A DNA stretch of 64,000 nucleotides from Streptomyces diastaticus subsp. diastaticus (GTDB taxonomy: Bacteria; Actinomycetota; Actinomycetes; Streptomycetales; Streptomycetaceae), in the NCBI RefSeq assembly GCF_011170125.1, contig NZ_BLLN01000002.1, forward strand, positions 62,001 to 126,000, in the 5' to 3' direction. Shown here one piece after another: positions 6,854-16,509 of this stretch. Position 1 is the stretch's first letter. Every line of letters starts with the position of its first letter. The position numbers and the translations under genes were made by a program. A model generated the notes under the pieces. The model did no database searches and had not been told where the DNA came from. It saw nothing but the letters and a program-made list of their open reading frames with translations.

Positions 6854-9433
6854 TCACTCCGCCAGCGGCAGCAGCTCCGGCAGGTGGCCGTCGGAGTCCT
6901 CGGCCGCCGCGGTCCGCTCGGCCGGGACCTCGCCGTACAGCGTGGTGCGCGGCTTGGCGGGGCGGCCGGCCAGGGTGGCGATGGCGCGCAGGTCCTCGAT
7001 GGAGCGGTACGAGCCGTAACGCGAGCCCGCCATGCGGGAGATGGTCTCCTCCATCAGGGTGCCGCCGAGGTCGTTGGCGCCCGAGCGCAGCATCTCGGCG
7101 GCGCCCTCCGCGCCGAGCTTGACCCAGCTGGTCTGGATGTTGGTGATGTGCGGGTGGAGCAGGACGCGGGCCATCGCGGTGACGGCCCGGTTGTCCCGGG
7201 TGGTGGGGCCGGGGCGGGCGATGCCGGCGAGGTAGACCGGCGCGTTGGTGTGGATGAACGGCAGGGTCACGAACTCGGTGAAGCCGCCCGTCTCCTGCTG
7301 GACGGCGGCCAGCGTGCGGAAGTGGCCGAGCCAGTGGCGGGGCTGGTCCACGTGGCCGTACATCATGGTGGAGGAGGAGCGCAGGCCCAGTTCGTGGGCG
7401 GTCCGGACGACCTCGATCCAGTCGGCGGCGGGCAGCTTGCCCTTGGTGAGGACCCAGCGGACCTCGTCGTCGAGGATCTCGGCGGCGGTGCCGGGGATCG
7501 AGTCGAGCCCGGCCTCCTTGGCGGCGGTGAGCCAGTCGCGGATCGACAGGCCGGTGCGGCTGGCGCCGTTGACGACCTCCATCGGCGAGAAGGCGTGCAC
7601 GTGCATCCCCGGGACCCGCTCCTTCACCGCCCGCGCGATGTCGAAGTAGGCCGTGCCGGGCAGGTCGGGGTGGATGCCGCCCTGCATGCAGACCTCGGTG
7701 GCGCCGACCTCCCACGCCTGGGCGGCCCGGTCGGCGACCTGGTCGAGGGAGAGCGTGTAGGCATCGGCGTCGGTGCGGCGCTGGGCGAAGGCGCAGAAAC
7801 GGCAGCCGGTGTAGCAGACGTTGGTGAAGTTGATGTTCCGCGTGACGATGTACGTGACGTCGTCGCCGACGGTGGCGCGGCGCAGGTCGTCGGCGATGGA
7901 GCAGAGCGCGTCGAGGGCCGGGCCGTCCGCGTGCAGCAGGGCGAGGGCCTGGTCGTCGCTGAGCCGGGTCGGGTCGTCGGCGGCCTGGGCGAGGGCCTCG
8001 CGGACGTCGCTGTCGATGCGCTGCGGGACCATCCCGGGGGCGGCCTGTTCGCGCAGGGCCTCCCAGTCGCCGTAGACGGCGTCGAAGTCGGCGCGGCGGT
8101 CCCCGGTGCGGCCCTCGGTGTCGATGGTGCGGTGCAGGTCGGTGCGGCCGGTCGCGGTGAATCCCTCGTCGGGCTCCTGCCAGGGCAGTCCCTCGGGCCG
8201 GGCGTCCTCGCGGGCGAGGCCGGTCTCCGGGTCGGCGAGCGCGCGGACGTGCGGGAGGAGGCGCGGGTCGAGCCAGGGTTCGCCGCGGGCGATGAACTCC
8301 GGGTAGACGGTGAGGCGTTCACGCAGTTCGAAGCCGGTCTCGCGGGTGCGCTCGGCGAGCTGGTCGATGTGCGGCCAGGGGCGTTCGGGGTTGACGTGGT
8401 CCGGGGTGAGCGGCGAGACGCCGCCCCAGTCGTCGATGCCGGCGCCAACGATCAGCGCGTACTCCGAGTCGACCAGGTTCGGCGGGGCCTGGATGCGGGC
8501 GGCCGGGCCGAGGATGTGGCGGGCGACGGCGATGCAGGCGGCCAGTTCCTCCAGTTCGGCGTCGGGCATGGCGCGCATCGCGGTGTCGGGCTTGGCGCGG
8601 AAGTTCTGGACGATGACTTCCTGGATCGACTGGTACTGGCGCTGGATGCGCCGGAGCTGGAAGAGGGCGTCGGCGCGCTCCTCGTAACTCTCGCCGATGC
8701 CGATGAGGACGCCGGTGGTGAAGGGGACGTTGCAGCGGCCGGCGTCCTCCAGGACGCGCAGGCGCACGGCGGGCTCCTTGTCGGGCGAGCCGTGGTGCGG
8801 GCCGCCGGGCTCGGACCACAGGCGCGTCGCGGTGGTCTCCAGCATCATGCCGAGCGAGGGCGCGACGGGCTTGAGCCGCTGGAGGTCGGTCCAGCTCATG
8901 ACGCCCGGGTTGAGGTGCGGGAGCAGGCCCGTCTCCTCCAGGACGCGGATGGCCATGGCGCGGACGTAGGCGAGGGTGTCGTCGTACCCGTGGGCGTCGA
9001 GCCATTCGCGGGCCTCGGGCCAGCGGTCCTCCGGCCGGTCGCCGAGGGTGAAGAGGGCTTCCTTGCAGCCGAGGGCTGCCCCCTGGCGGGCGGTCTCCAC
9101 CACCTCGTCGGGCGAGAGGTACATGCCGTGACCCTCGCGGCGCAGCTTGCCGGGGACGGTGACGAAGGTGCAGTAGTGGCAGCGGTCCCGGCAGAGCCGG
9201 GTCAGCGGGATGAAGACCTTCTTGGAGTAGGTGATGACACCCGGCCGTCCGGCCGCCTCCAGGCCGGCGTCGCGCACCCGCGCGGCCGAGGCCGACAGGT
9301 CCCGCAACTGCTCGCCCCGCGCCTGGAGCAGCACCGCCGCCTCCGCGGTGTCCAGCGCCACCCCGTCCCGGGCCCGCTTGAGCGCTCGGCGCATGGCATT
9401 CTCGGTCGGCCGTCCCGGCTGCGCATCAGTCAT
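6854..9433 (-). CDS. fbiC: 7,8-didemethyl-8-hydroxy-5-deazariboflavin (FO) synthase, fused FbiC
   Basis: An 859-residue two-domain radical-SAM enzyme. The CofG-like half carries CRDRCHYC (Cys81, 85, 88); the CofH-like half carries CYTGCRFC near residue 545. Both are CxxxCxxC clusters that bind [4Fe-4S]. The enzyme joins tyrosine and 5-amino-6-ribitylaminouracil to form FO, the chromophore of coenzyme F420. Archaea and cyanobacteria split these domains into two proteins, while actinobacteria fuse them, and the length fits the fused form. No other F420 gene lies in the window. The start at 9433 gives the usual N-terminus. Confidence 0.97.
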   Translation of the reverse strand: MTDAQPGRPTENAMRRALKRARDGVALDTAEAAVLLQARGEQLRDLSASAARVRDAGLEAAGRPGVITYSKKVFIPLTRLCRDRCHYCTFVTVPGKLRREGHGMYLSPDEVVETARQGAALGCKEALFTLGDRPEDRWPEAREWLDAHGYDDTLAYVRAMAIRVLEETGLLPHLNPGVMSWTDLQRLKPVAPSLGMMLETTATRLWSEPGGPHHGSPDKEPAVRLRVLEDAGRCNVPFTTGVLIGIGESYEERADALFQLRRIQRQYQSIQEVIVQNFRAKPDTAMRAMPDAELEELAACIAVARHILGPAARIQAPPNLVDSEYALIVGAGIDDWGGVSPLTPDHVNPERPWPHIDQLAERTRETGFELRERLTVYPEFIARGEPWLDPRLLPHVRALADPETGLAREDARPEGLPWQEPDEGFTATGRTDLHRTIDTEGRTGDRRADFDAVYGDWEALREQAAPGMVPQRIDSDVREALAQAADDPTRLSDDQALALLHADGPALDALCSIADDLRRATVGDDVTYIVTRNINFTNVCYTGCRFCAFAQRRTDADAYTLSLDQVADRAAQAWEVGATEVCMQGGIHPDLPGTAYFDIARAVKERVPGMHVHAFSPMEVVNGASRTGLSIRDWLTAAKEAGLDSIPGTAAEILDDEVRWVLTKGKLPAADWIEVVRTAHELGLRSSSTMMYGHVDQPRHWLGHFRTLAAVQQETGGFTEFVTLPFIHTNAPVYLAGIARPGPTTRDNRAVTAMARVLLHPHITNIQTSWVKLGAEGAAEMLRSGANDLGGTLMEETISRMAGSRYGSYRSIEDLRAIATLAGRPAKPRTTLYGEVPAERTAAAEDSDGHLPELLPLAE

Positions 9434-9483
9434 ACACGCAGCATACGAGCGGGGTGGGCGGCGCGGTGCGGGACCGGGTGGGT

Positions 9484-9522
9484 GGTCGCCGACTGCCGTA
9501 CGGCGGCGGGCAGTCGGCGACC
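9484..9522 (-). terminator. 14-bp perfect hairpin downstream of the cupin gene
   Basis: Arms 9484-9497 and 9509-9522 are perfectly complementary with an 11-base loop. It starts 11 bases beyond the cupin stop at 9533 and precedes the fbiC start, so it should separate the two transcripts. Confidence 0.75.
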
Positions 9523-9532
9523 GGGGCCCGGA

Positions 9533-9850
9533 TCAGTCGTTGACCGCCGTCAGCAGGACGGCCGCGTCCTCGACGGCGAGCAGGCCGTGCCGCTCCTGCG
9601 GGATGGGGTGGAGCTGCCCGGCGCGCAGCTCGACGTCGCCGGAGACCATGGTGATGCGGACGACACCGCGCAGCACCTGGAGCGAGGCGGCCGGGGGCGC
9701 GTTGTGCTCGTCCAGCCGGGTGCCGGCGGTGAGCGCGATGATGGTCTGGCGCAGGCAGTCCTCGTGCACGAGGATGTGCGCGCTGCGCCCGTGCGGGCCG
9801 GTGTGGGCCGCGGTGACGTGCTCGTCCGCGAGGGCGTTGAGGTCGTCCAT
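9533..9850 (-). CDS. small cupin-domain protein
   Basis: A protein of about 105 residues starting at ATG 9850 (an in-frame GTG at 9859 is possible). It has a short N-terminal helix, then a single beta-rich cupin fold: LDEHNAPPAASLQVLRGVVR, then a glycine turn and a second motif ending GQLHPIPQERHGLLA. The first cupin motif keeps one His (DEHN) and the second HPIPQERH keeps two, so metal binding is possible. Similar stand-alone cupins are annotated only generically. It lies behind the siderophore acyltransferase gene with a 46-base gap and could belong to that iron-controlled unit, but nothing proves this. Confidence 0.75.
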   Translation of the reverse strand: MDDLNALADEHVTAAHTGPHGRSAHILVHEDCLRQTIIALTAGTRLDEHNAPPAASLQVLRGVVRITMVSGDVELRAGQLHPIPQERHGLLAVEDAAVLLTAVND

Positions 9851-9896
9851 GGGGCCCACTCTGCCCCAGCCTCGACGCCCTCGCGAACCGGAGCTG

Positions 9897-10505
9897 TCAG
9901 CGGTGGGAGACGGCCTTCACGGCGGCCTCGGCGTCGGCCCGCTCCAGGAAGGCGAGCCTGGCCCGCTTCTCCGGCTTGTCGATCTCCGGCCCGAGGACGA
10001 AGCCGACCCGGCGCAGCCGCTCGATGGCCTTGGCGTTGCGCGCGTCGGGCTCGACGACGATCCGGCGGCGGCCGGGGTCGGTAAGGATGTAGTCGATCAG
10101 GGCGACGATGAGGCCGTTGCTGAAGTTGGTGACGGGCCGGCCGCCGTGGGCGGGGCCGATCAGCAGGTGGACGCCGTAGTCACCGGGCCGCACGTCGTAG
10201 CACTCGCCGAGCGGGTCGGCCTCGGGCTCGTACGTCTGGAAGAGGGCGGCGGGGCGGCCACCGAGGACGGCGAGGAAGGCGTGGTGGGTGGCGAGCGAGT
10301 CCAGGAAGGTGTACGTCTCGTGGACCTGCTCACGGGTGTGGCCGGTCATGCCCCAGAACGCGGCGCGCTCCTCGCTGACCCAGGCGTACAGCAGGTCCAG
10401 GTCGGCGTCCGGGTCGACGGGGACGAGGCGGACGTCGCCGAAGCCGTCCACGTGGTGGGTGTGGACGGGCGTGCGGCCGCTGAGGTCGGGGCTGGGAATG
10501 CTCAT
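9897..10505 (-). CDS. DesC/IucB-like hydroxamate acyltransferase (desH-like)
   Basis: A 202-residue acyl-CoA N-acyltransferase of the siderophore type. It opens with HTHHVDGFGDVRLVPVDPDAD, reads ERAAFWGM in the middle and ends with EPDARNAKAIERLRRVGFVL, as in DesC/IucB/RhbD enzymes that acylate hydroxylated diamines. Its ATG overlaps the stop of the penicillin-amidase homologue by 4 bases (ATGA), so the two are translationally coupled. Both read away from the iron box at 12863. No desA, desB or desD is in the window, so this is either an accessory acyltransferase acting on a desferrioxamine-type intermediate made elsewhere or part of a split cluster. I believe such a gene has been called desH, but have not checked this. 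Confidence 0.85.
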   Translation of the reverse strand: MSIPSPDLSGRTPVHTHHVDGFGDVRLVPVDPDADLDLLYAWVSEERAAFWGMTGHTREQVHETYTFLDSLATHHAFLAVLGGRPAALFQTYEPEADPLGECYDVRPGDYGVHLLIGPAHGGRPVTNFSNGLIVALIDYILTDPGRRRIVVEPDARNAKAIERLRRVGFVLGPEIDKPEKRARLAFLERADAEAAVKAVSHR

Positions 10506-12739
10506 CGGGCGGAACTCCTGTCGGACGGGGTGGGCAGGGGGACGTGGCGCAGCCGGGCGAAGTCGGTGACGACGGGGACCGGACCGCCCTCGCTCCACCG
10601 GGGGAGCTGGTCGCGGGCGTGCGGGTCGCCGGGGACGCCCGAGGCGCCGAAGGGGACGGCCCACAGGCTGTCGTCGCGGCGGGCGAGGTCCCAGACGTAG
10701 CGGGCGGCGGGGCCGCGCGCGAAGAGGTGGGTGACGCCCGGCAGGCTGGAGGTGGAGAGCACGCAGTCGTGGTCGCCGGCGACCGCCGGCCATTCCTCGT
10801 CGGAGGCCACCGCCTGCCAGGGCGCGAGCCGGTGCAGGGCGCCCCACGGCTGCCCGGTGTCCTCCCCGGCGGCCGCCTCCAGCGCGCGGGCGACCAGCGT
10901 GAGCCGGTCCGGCTCGGCCACGGGGCCGCCGGTGAGCAGCGATTCGAGGGCGTAGGCGATCCGGGCGGTGGCGAACAGCCAGGGCCGGAAGACCGGCGGG
11001 TAGCCGTCGGCGTGGGCGGGCCCGCCCGGGCCGGTCAGTTCCGCGAGCGCCGGGTGGGCGGCGAGCAGCCGGACGACCTCCGCGCGGAAGGCCGCGTACC
11101 GGGCGGCGTCCACCGAGTCGGCGGCCATGTGCCGGTCCCAGGCCAGCAGCCGCTCCCGCAGGCGGCGGGCGGGCTCGCCGAGCGGACCGGTGTCCACCCG
11201 GGCGAGCAGGGCCAGCAGGGGCCGTGCGGAGGCGAGGTACGTGTCCGTGTGCACGGCCGACATGTCCCCGGCCCGCCAGCCGGTGCGGGCGGTGAGCAGG
11301 GCGCGGATGCGGTCGGCGCGGTAGGGCGGGGCGAACTCGGTGCCCAGCGGGGCGGCGAGCCCGCGCTCGTTGGCCATCACGGCCAGCCCCGGGTCGGCCC
11401 AGGTGGCGGCGGGCGCCTCGGGCAGCGGTTCCGGCTCGTCCTGCCAGGCGTTGCCGGGCTCCCAGGCGGGGACGGGGCCGAGCCGGTTGGCGGCCGGGCG
11501 GCGCGGGACGAACCCGGCCGCGCGGTGCAGCAGGCCGCCCTCGGTGTCGGCGGCGAGCAGGACGTTGACCGGCTCCACCCAGTGGTCGACGGCGGCCGAC
11601 ACCTCGGCGACGGTCCGGGCGGTGAGCAGCCCGGGCAGCGTCTCGAACCCGAGGCGGCCGCTGACACGCGGGTGGTGACGGAGCGCCAGCGCGTTGGCCG
11701 CCTCCGCGTCCTCCTCCTCGCCGGGCAGCGGCCCGGCCTCCGGCCCGCCGACCACCACGGTGCCGCGCGCCGTCTCCACCACCTCCACGGTCACCGGCTC
11801 CCCGCCCGCCACCTGGTACGTCTCGGTGTGTGCCTGGACCTCCTCCCAGCCGCCGGGCCCGTACGCCTCGACGGTGTCGCCGGTGCGCCGCAGCCGCTCC
11901 CGGTAGAGGTCCTGGTAGTCCGCCATGGCGTTGGTGATGGCCCACGCGACCTGGCCGGTGTGGCCGAAGTGGGCGAGTCCGGGGACGCCGGGCACCGCGA
12001 GGCCGACCACATCGGTCGCGGCCTCCCCCTGCCCCTCCTCCCCCGCCGTGGTCGTCGCGAGGTGGATCTGCTGGTAGACCCCCGGGTCCTCGATGAACCG
12101 GTGCGGGTCGCCCGCCAGGAGCGCCGCACCGCTCGCCGTACGGTCGCCGGTGACCAGCCAGCCGTTGCTGCCCGCGGTACCGGGCCCGTCGGTGGCGAAG
12201 AGCGGGACGGCGTCGGCGCCGAGGCGGCGGGTGAGTTCGCCGCGCCAGAGCTTGGCGGGGAAGCCCGCGAAGAGCAGGTGGGTGGAGAGCCACACCCCGA
12301 GCGGCAGCCACGGCTCCCATCCCTCCGGCGCGCTGCCGGTCCGCGCGAACTCGGGGGCCGCCTCGTGCACCCCGTCCGCGAACGCGTCGCAGACCCCGGC
12401 GGCGTACGCGGCGACCCAGGCGGCCGTCCCGGCGTCCAGCTGCTCGTAGCACCGGCGGGCCGTGTCGGCGAGACGGGTACGGCGGGCGAGGCCGTCCCAG
12501 CCGGCGGAGTCGGCTCCGAGGAAGGCGGCGCTGGTGCCGAGCACCCGGTGCCGCTCGACATGGAGCTGCCAGGCCCGGTCGAGCGCGGTCACGTACCCCT
12601 GGGCGTAGGCCAGGTCCCGCGCCCCGCCCGCCCGGACGTGCGGGATGCCCCAGTCGTCCCGGAACAACGCGAAGACGGGCCGCCCGGACCCCCCGCCCCT
12701 CTCGGCCCTCTCGCTCTTCTCGGCTCTCTCGGCTCTCAT
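10502..12739 (-). CDS. penicillin-amidase-family Ntn hydrolase, iron-controlled (desG-like)
   Basis: A 745-residue N-terminal-nucleophile hydrolase of the penicillin acylase family. DPGTAG-type linker ending at Gly190, then Ser191-Asn-Gly-Trp is the expected autoproteolytic site and nucleophile, followed by SGAALLAGDPH typical of the beta subunit. The start at ATG 12739 has GGGA upstream; the N-terminus is charged (RAERAEKSERAERG) and there is no signal peptide, unlike classical periplasmic or secreted penicillin acylases. It therefore probably acts in the cytoplasm. It reads away from the perfect iron box and is coupled to the DesC-like acyltransferase. A homologue named desG has been proposed to supply arylacetyl groups for arylated desferrioxamines; that role here is inference. 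Confidence 0.88.
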   Translation of the reverse strand: MRAERAEKSERAERGGGSGRPVFALFRDDWGIPHVRAGGARDLAYAQGYVTALDRAWQLHVERHRVLGTSAAFLGADSAGWDGLARRTRLADTARRCYEQLDAGTAAWVAAYAAGVCDAFADGVHEAAPEFARTGSAPEGWEPWLPLGVWLSTHLLFAGFPAKLWRGELTRRLGADAVPLFATDGPGTAGSNGWLVTGDRTASGAALLAGDPHRFIEDPGVYQQIHLATTTAGEEGQGEAATDVVGLAVPGVPGLAHFGHTGQVAWAITNAMADYQDLYRERLRRTGDTVEAYGPGGWEEVQAHTETYQVAGGEPVTVEVVETARGTVVVGGPEAGPLPGEEEDAEAANALALRHHPRVSGRLGFETLPGLLTARTVAEVSAAVDHWVEPVNVLLAADTEGGLLHRAAGFVPRRPAANRLGPVPAWEPGNAWQDEPEPLPEAPAATWADPGLAVMANERGLAAPLGTEFAPPYRADRIRALLTARTGWRAGDMSAVHTDTYLASARPLLALLARVDTGPLGEPARRLRERLLAWDRHMAADSVDAARYAAFRAEVVRLLAAHPALAELTGPGGPAHADGYPPVFRPWLFATARIAYALESLLTGGPVAEPDRLTLVARALEAAAGEDTGQPWGALHRLAPWQAVASDEEWPAVAGDHDCVLSTSSLPGVTHLFARGPAARYVWDLARRDDSLWAVPFGASGVPGDPHARDQLPRWSEGGPVPVVTDFARLRHVPLPTPSDRSSAR

Positions 12740-12862
12740 CCGTCCCACCGCTCCCCGCTCGTCGTCAGGCACCGATGTGCCGTCAGGATGTCTCGCCCGC
12801 GGTCTCGCGCGCGGACGCCAGGCTCCCCCGAACCCCTCCCGAGCCTCCACACCCCCACAGAT

Positions 12863-12881
12863 TTAGGTTAGCCTAACCTAA
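12863..12881. promoter_or_regulatory. iron box (DmdR1/IdeR operator)
   Basis: TTAGGTTAGCCTAACCTAA has perfect 9-bp arms around a central C and differs from the textbook actinobacterial iron box only at that central base. It lies between the divergent amidase-acyltransferase genes and the siderophore-interacting protein, so one site can control both. DmdR1, the expected repressor, is encoded at 49286-49978. Confidence 0.96.
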
Positions 12882-12907
12882 AGTAATCATCAGGGGAGGA
12901 GATCACC

Positions 12908-13630
12908 GTGGGTCACGGCTGGGAGGGCGTCGTCCTCAAGCTGCTGCGCGGCAAGGACTTCACGTTCACCGTCACGGGCAGCGAGGAGGTCACCCCGGAG
13001 TACCGCAGGGTGCACTTCACCGACGGCGGGCTGCTGGCCCAGTCCGGCGTCCATCCCACGATGTGGGTCCGCGTCTGGTTCGAGCGCGACGGCAAACCGC
13101 ACCAGCGCGCCTACACCCTGGTCGACCCCGACCCCGAGAAGGGCACCTTCAGCCTGGAGTTCGCCCTGCACGAGGGCACCGCCAGCGACTGGGCGCGCAC
13201 CGCCGCCCCGGGCGACACCGTCGACGCCACGGTCCAGGGCACCGGCTTCACCGCTCCCGACCCGGCCCCGGCCCACCTCTACGCCGTCGCCGACCCCGCC
13301 TCGCTGCCCGCCCTCAACTCCCTCCTCGACACCTTCCCGACCACCCCGGCCACCATCTGGTTCGAGACCCCGGACGAGGCCGGCCCCGCCACGAAGGGCC
13401 TCCCCCTCCGCACCGACCCCGACCGCCACACGGTCCACACGGTCCCCCGCGAACGCGCCGGCGCCCGCCTCACCGAAACCGTGAGAACCGCCCTCCCCGC
13501 CTTCCCCACCGACGCCTACCTCTGGATAGCCGCCGACACCCGCACCACCCGCACCCTGGCGAGCTGGGCCCGCAAGGAACTGGGCGCGGCGAAGGAACGG
13601 GTGAGCGCACTGGGGTACTGGCGGCCGTGA
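12908..13630 (+). CDS. siderophore-interacting protein (ferric-siderophore reductase, SIP family)
   Basis: A 240-residue flavoprotein starting at GTG 12908 behind a strong GGAGGAG. The N-terminal FAD-binding half contains the R-x-Y-T flavin motif (QRAYTLV, Arg67-Tyr69-Thr70). The C-terminal SIP domain ends in the characteristic KERVSALGYWRP. These cytoplasmic enzymes reduce ferric siderophores to release iron; DesF is the Streptomyces example associated with ferrioxamine. It starts 26 bases after the iron box, so repression by iron is expected. The upstream amidase-acyltransferase pair is divergent. Confidence 0.92.
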   Translation: MGHGWEGVVLKLLRGKDFTFTVTGSEEVTPEYRRVHFTDGGLLAQSGVHPTMWVRVWFERDGKPHQRAYTLVDPDPEKGTFSLEFALHEGTASDWARTAAPGDTVDATVQGTGFTAPDPAPAHLYAVADPASLPALNSLLDTFPTTPATIWFETPDEAGPATKGLPLRTDPDRHTVHTVPRERAGARLTETVRTALPAFPTDAYLWIAADTRTTRTLASWARKELGAAKERVSALGYWRP

Positions 13631-14039
13631 CGGCGGACTCACTCGCGGGTGGCAGCCGGGCAGGGAAGCCCTGATGATGCCCGGCGAACGGCCCTCCTCC
13701 ACCAGGCCGCCCGCCGCCCTGGCCGAGGCGAGGCGGCCCGGGTACCTCCACGTCGCCCTCTTCCGCCCGTGCTTCGAGCCGCGGCTCCTCCTCCACCTCG
13801 CCGACCACACGACACCGGCCGCCCCCCCTACCGTGCGCTGCTCCCCTCCCCTCGGCGACAGGTGCCCGCCCACGACAGGGCCGGCCTCGGCTTCGAGCGC
13901 CGGTACGGAGACAGCCGGCGCGAGGCCGTCCGCCGGGCGAAGGCGCTCTGTCCGCCAGGCAGCGAGGCGGAGGTGAACCCCGGCACGGGCGTGCGGCGGC
14001 TCGCCGGAGCCATCGCACTCCCGAGCGGCGGGTGGTGCT
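13631..14039. other. gene-free stretch between convergent genes
   Basis: No reading frame here has a recognisable product. Open frames of up to 179 codons exist on both strands but are Arg/Pro-rich and match nothing I know. One plus-strand frame gives GLGFERRYGDSRREAVRRAK around 13870-13950, which could be a decayed gene fragment, but I cannot place it. Confidence 0.5.
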
Positions 14040-14519
14040 CTACCTGGCCCCGGAGGCGCCGGATTCCGCCCCCACTCCAAGGATCAGCTCCCGGTGCGAA
14101 GCGATCAGCCCCTCCGGGAGGTCGTCCGGCGCGTACCACCCCGCGTCCAGGATCTCGCGGGGGTCCAGGCGCAGGGTGCCGCCGGTGAGGCGGGCCTCGT
14201 AGGCGGCTTCGGCGCGCAGGTGGTAGCCGCTGGTGAGGCGGACCAGAGGGCCGGGGGCGACGTCGAGGCCGGTCTCCTCCCTGACCTCGCGGACGACGGT
14301 CTGCTCGAAGGGCTCGCCGCGCCGGGCGTAGCCGGTGGGCAGGCCCCAGGGGGTGTCCTTGCGCCACAGGCGGTGGTGGAGGAGGAGCACGCGCCCCTCG
14401 TCGTCGCGGACCACGCCGGTCACGCCCACCATGAAGGTCGCGTGCGCCAGCCACATCAGCCGCCATTGCAAAGGGCCGCGCAGCCGGTGCCAGGCCGCGC
14501 CGATCAGCCGGTTGACCAT
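14040..14519 (-). CDS. Nudix hydrolase
   Basis: A 159-residue protein with a complete Nudix box from about residue 81 (GYARRGE-x7-REVREETGL), which binds Mg and cleaves nucleoside diphosphates linked to another group X. The N-terminus (about 1-35) is hydrophobic/aromatic (WRLMWLAHATFMVGVTGVV), as in Nudix proteins that pack a short helix against the fold. The start is ATG 14519 after GGAG. The substrate cannot be deduced. It follows the kinase gene on the same strand with a 218-base gap. Confidence 0.9.
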   Translation of the reverse strand: MVNRLIGAAWHRLRGPLQWRLMWLAHATFMVGVTGVVRDDEGRVLLLHHRLWRKDTPWGLPTGYARRGEPFEQTVVREVREETGLDVAPGPLVRLTSGYHLRAEAAYEARLTGGTLRLDPREILDAGWYAPDDLPEGLIASHRELILGVGAESGASGAR

Positions 14520-14737
14520 CTCCGCACCTCGCCCTTCGCGCCGCCGCCCGTCCCTCGCAGCGTACGAGGCCAAGGCGGCGGGCGGGGACGCGGCACGGGG
14601 GCGGCCGGGGGCAAGGGGGGCGGTCGCCGGGCCCGGCGCGGGTCCGCGCCGTCCGCCCGGCGCACCGCACCGCCCCCGGTATCCGCTGCGGCGTCGTGGC
14701 ACACCGGAAGCAGCCCGGCCGGCTGCGGGCGGAGCGG

Positions 14738-16456
14738 TCAGCTCACGGGGCTCTGCCCGAGGACCTTGCCGTTCCGGTCCGCGTACAACCAGGCGCCGCC
14801 GTACGCGTCCTTCGCGGGGACCGCCAGCTCCACGTCCCCGTCCCGCCGGCTCACGATGACCTGGGTCACCTGTCCCCCCTCCAACCCCATGTCCGTCTCG
14901 GCGACATGGATCAGCCGGGGCAGCGCGTCCCAGTTCACCCGGGCGATGTCGAAGGTGGGGCGGTCGTGCGTCCGGCCTCCACCGTCCCTCTTCTCGCCCT
15001 TCCCCTCCCGGTAGGTGAAGGAGTTCCAGACCTCTCCGTCCTTCGAGGGGATCTGGGCGGAGGCGTAGGTCTTGTCCAGCGTGAAGCTGAGCACGGTGGT
15101 CCGGCCGGTCACCCGCTCGATCTCGCGGACGACCTTGCGGGCCCCGGCGGGCGTCATCAGGTTCTCCTCCGCGGTGCGCGAGGGCGAGGGCGAGGGTGAC
15201 GGGGAGCTGGGTGCGGCGGGGCTGGACGGAGGAGTCTGTCCGGCGGCCGGCTTGTCCTCCCCGCCGAGGAGTACGTCCTGCCGGAACGCCAGGCCGACGA
15301 CGAGCGCTGCCACGGCCGTGGGCACGAGCAGCCAACGCCATGACCGCCCACGGGTGGGCCGGACCGGTGCCGGGGACGCCGTACCGGGAACGGCCTCGTC
15401 GGTGGCGGCGTCCGCCGCGCTGCCGGGCGTCCTCGCCTCGGGCGTCCTCACCTCGGGCGCTTCGGTCTCCGGTTCCCGGGCGCCGGCTGGCCCGGGGGCG
15501 GTGGCTTCGCCCGTGCCGTCCGGGGAAGCGGCGCCGGCCGGCTCCCCGGACGGCGCGGGCCGCGCCCCGGGCTCCGGCTCCGACGGTGACGGGACGGAGA
15601 GTACGGTCCGCTGCCGCTCTCCGGCCGCCTCCGCGAGCAGTTGGTCCAGGAGCCGCGCGTCGGGCCGGGAGGCGACGTCCTTGACGAGCACGGACCGCAG
15701 TACGGGACCGAGGGCACCCGCGCGCCGGGGCGGTGGGACGTCCTCCTCCAGGATCGCGGCCAGGGTGGCGAGGGTGGAGGAGCGGCGCATGGGATGGTGC
15801 CCCTCGACGGCGGCGTAGAGCATCATCGCCAGGGACCAGAGGTCCGAGGAGGGGTCGTCGTCGTGGCCGCGCAGGCGCTCGGGGGCCATGTAGTCGGGCG
15901 AGCCGATGAGTTCGCCGGTGTGGGTGAGGACGGTGGCGGCCTCGCGTATCGCGGCGATGCCGAAGTCGGTGAGCAGGGGGGACCCGTCGGCGCGCAGCAG
16001 GACGTTGCCGGGTTTGACGTCCCGGTGCAGGATGCCGGCGCCGTGGGCGGCGCGCAGGCCGGCCAGTACGCCCCGGCCCAGTCGCGCCGTCTCGGTGGGG
16101 GTGCACGGGCCGCGCTCCAGGCGGTCCTGGAACGATCCGCCCGGGACCAGCTCCATCACCAGCCAGGGATGCTCCACCTCGGCCGAGCTCACGATGTGGT
16201 GGATCGTCACCACGTTGGCATGGTTGATCCGCGCGAGCGAGACGGCCTCGCGCAGCACCCGCTTGCGGATCATCTCCGCCGCGTCGGGCCGCAACCGCAG
16301 CAGCTCCGGATCCGGCGGGCGTACCTCCTTCAGCGCCACGTCACGGCGGAGAACGAGGTCCCGGGCCCGCCAGACGAGCCCCATCCCACCGCCGCCCAGC
16401 CGCTCCAGCAGCTCGAATCTTCCGTCGACCACATGTCCTTCGGCCCCCGTCGTCAT
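14738..16456 (-). CDS. transmembrane Ser/Thr protein kinase
   Basis: A 572-residue Hanks-type kinase. The kinase domain (about 10-275) has the glycine loop LGGGGMG, the catalytic lysine in DVALKEV, the catalytic loop HRDVKPGNVLL and DFGIA. A Pro/Ala/Glu-rich linker (about 285-370) leads to one membrane helix (WLLVPTAVAALVVGLAF). An external domain of about 140 residues follows; it lacks PASTA repeats and is not recognised. It begins after a Pro/Ser-rich stretch and contains several Trp/Tyr residues. It is likely a membrane sensor kinase with a lineage-specific ligand domain. The pentapeptide-repeat gene lies just upstream on the same strand. Confidence 0.93.
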   Translation of the reverse strand: MTTGAEGHVVDGRFELLERLGGGGMGLVWRARDLVLRRDVALKEVRPPDPELLRLRPDAAEMIRKRVLREAVSLARINHANVVTIHHIVSSAEVEHPWLVMELVPGGSFQDRLERGPCTPTETARLGRGVLAGLRAAHGAGILHRDVKPGNVLLRADGSPLLTDFGIAAIREAATVLTHTGELIGSPDYMAPERLRGHDDDPSSDLWSLAMMLYAAVEGHHPMRRSSTLATLAAILEEDVPPPRRAGALGPVLRSVLVKDVASRPDARLLDQLLAEAAGERQRTVLSVPSPSEPEPGARPAPSGEPAGAASPDGTGEATAPGPAGAREPETEAPEVRTPEARTPGSAADAATDEAVPGTASPAPVRPTRGRSWRWLLVPTAVAALVVGLAFRQDVLLGGEDKPAAGQTPPSSPAAPSSPSPSPSPSRTAEENLMTPAGARKVVREIERVTGRTTVLSFTLDKTYASAQIPSKDGEVWNSFTYREGKGEKRDGGGRTHDRPTFDIARVNWDALPRLIHVAETDMGLEGGQVTQVIVSRRDGDVELAVPAKDAYGGAWLYADRNGKVLGQSPVS

Positions 16457-16509
16457 GGCAGAACACTAAGGGCGGCCGACGCGCCGGGGCAGGCGGACGG
16501 GGACGGTCC

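Noticed and set aside
6884..10084. 1066-codon plus-strand frame over fbiC
   Set aside because: Fully antisense to fbiC, low complexity, no domain; the fbiC reading is unambiguous.
13649..14188. 179-codon plus-strand ORF after the SIP gene
   Set aside because: It runs antisense into the Nudix gene, is Arg/Pro-rich and has no recognisable domain.
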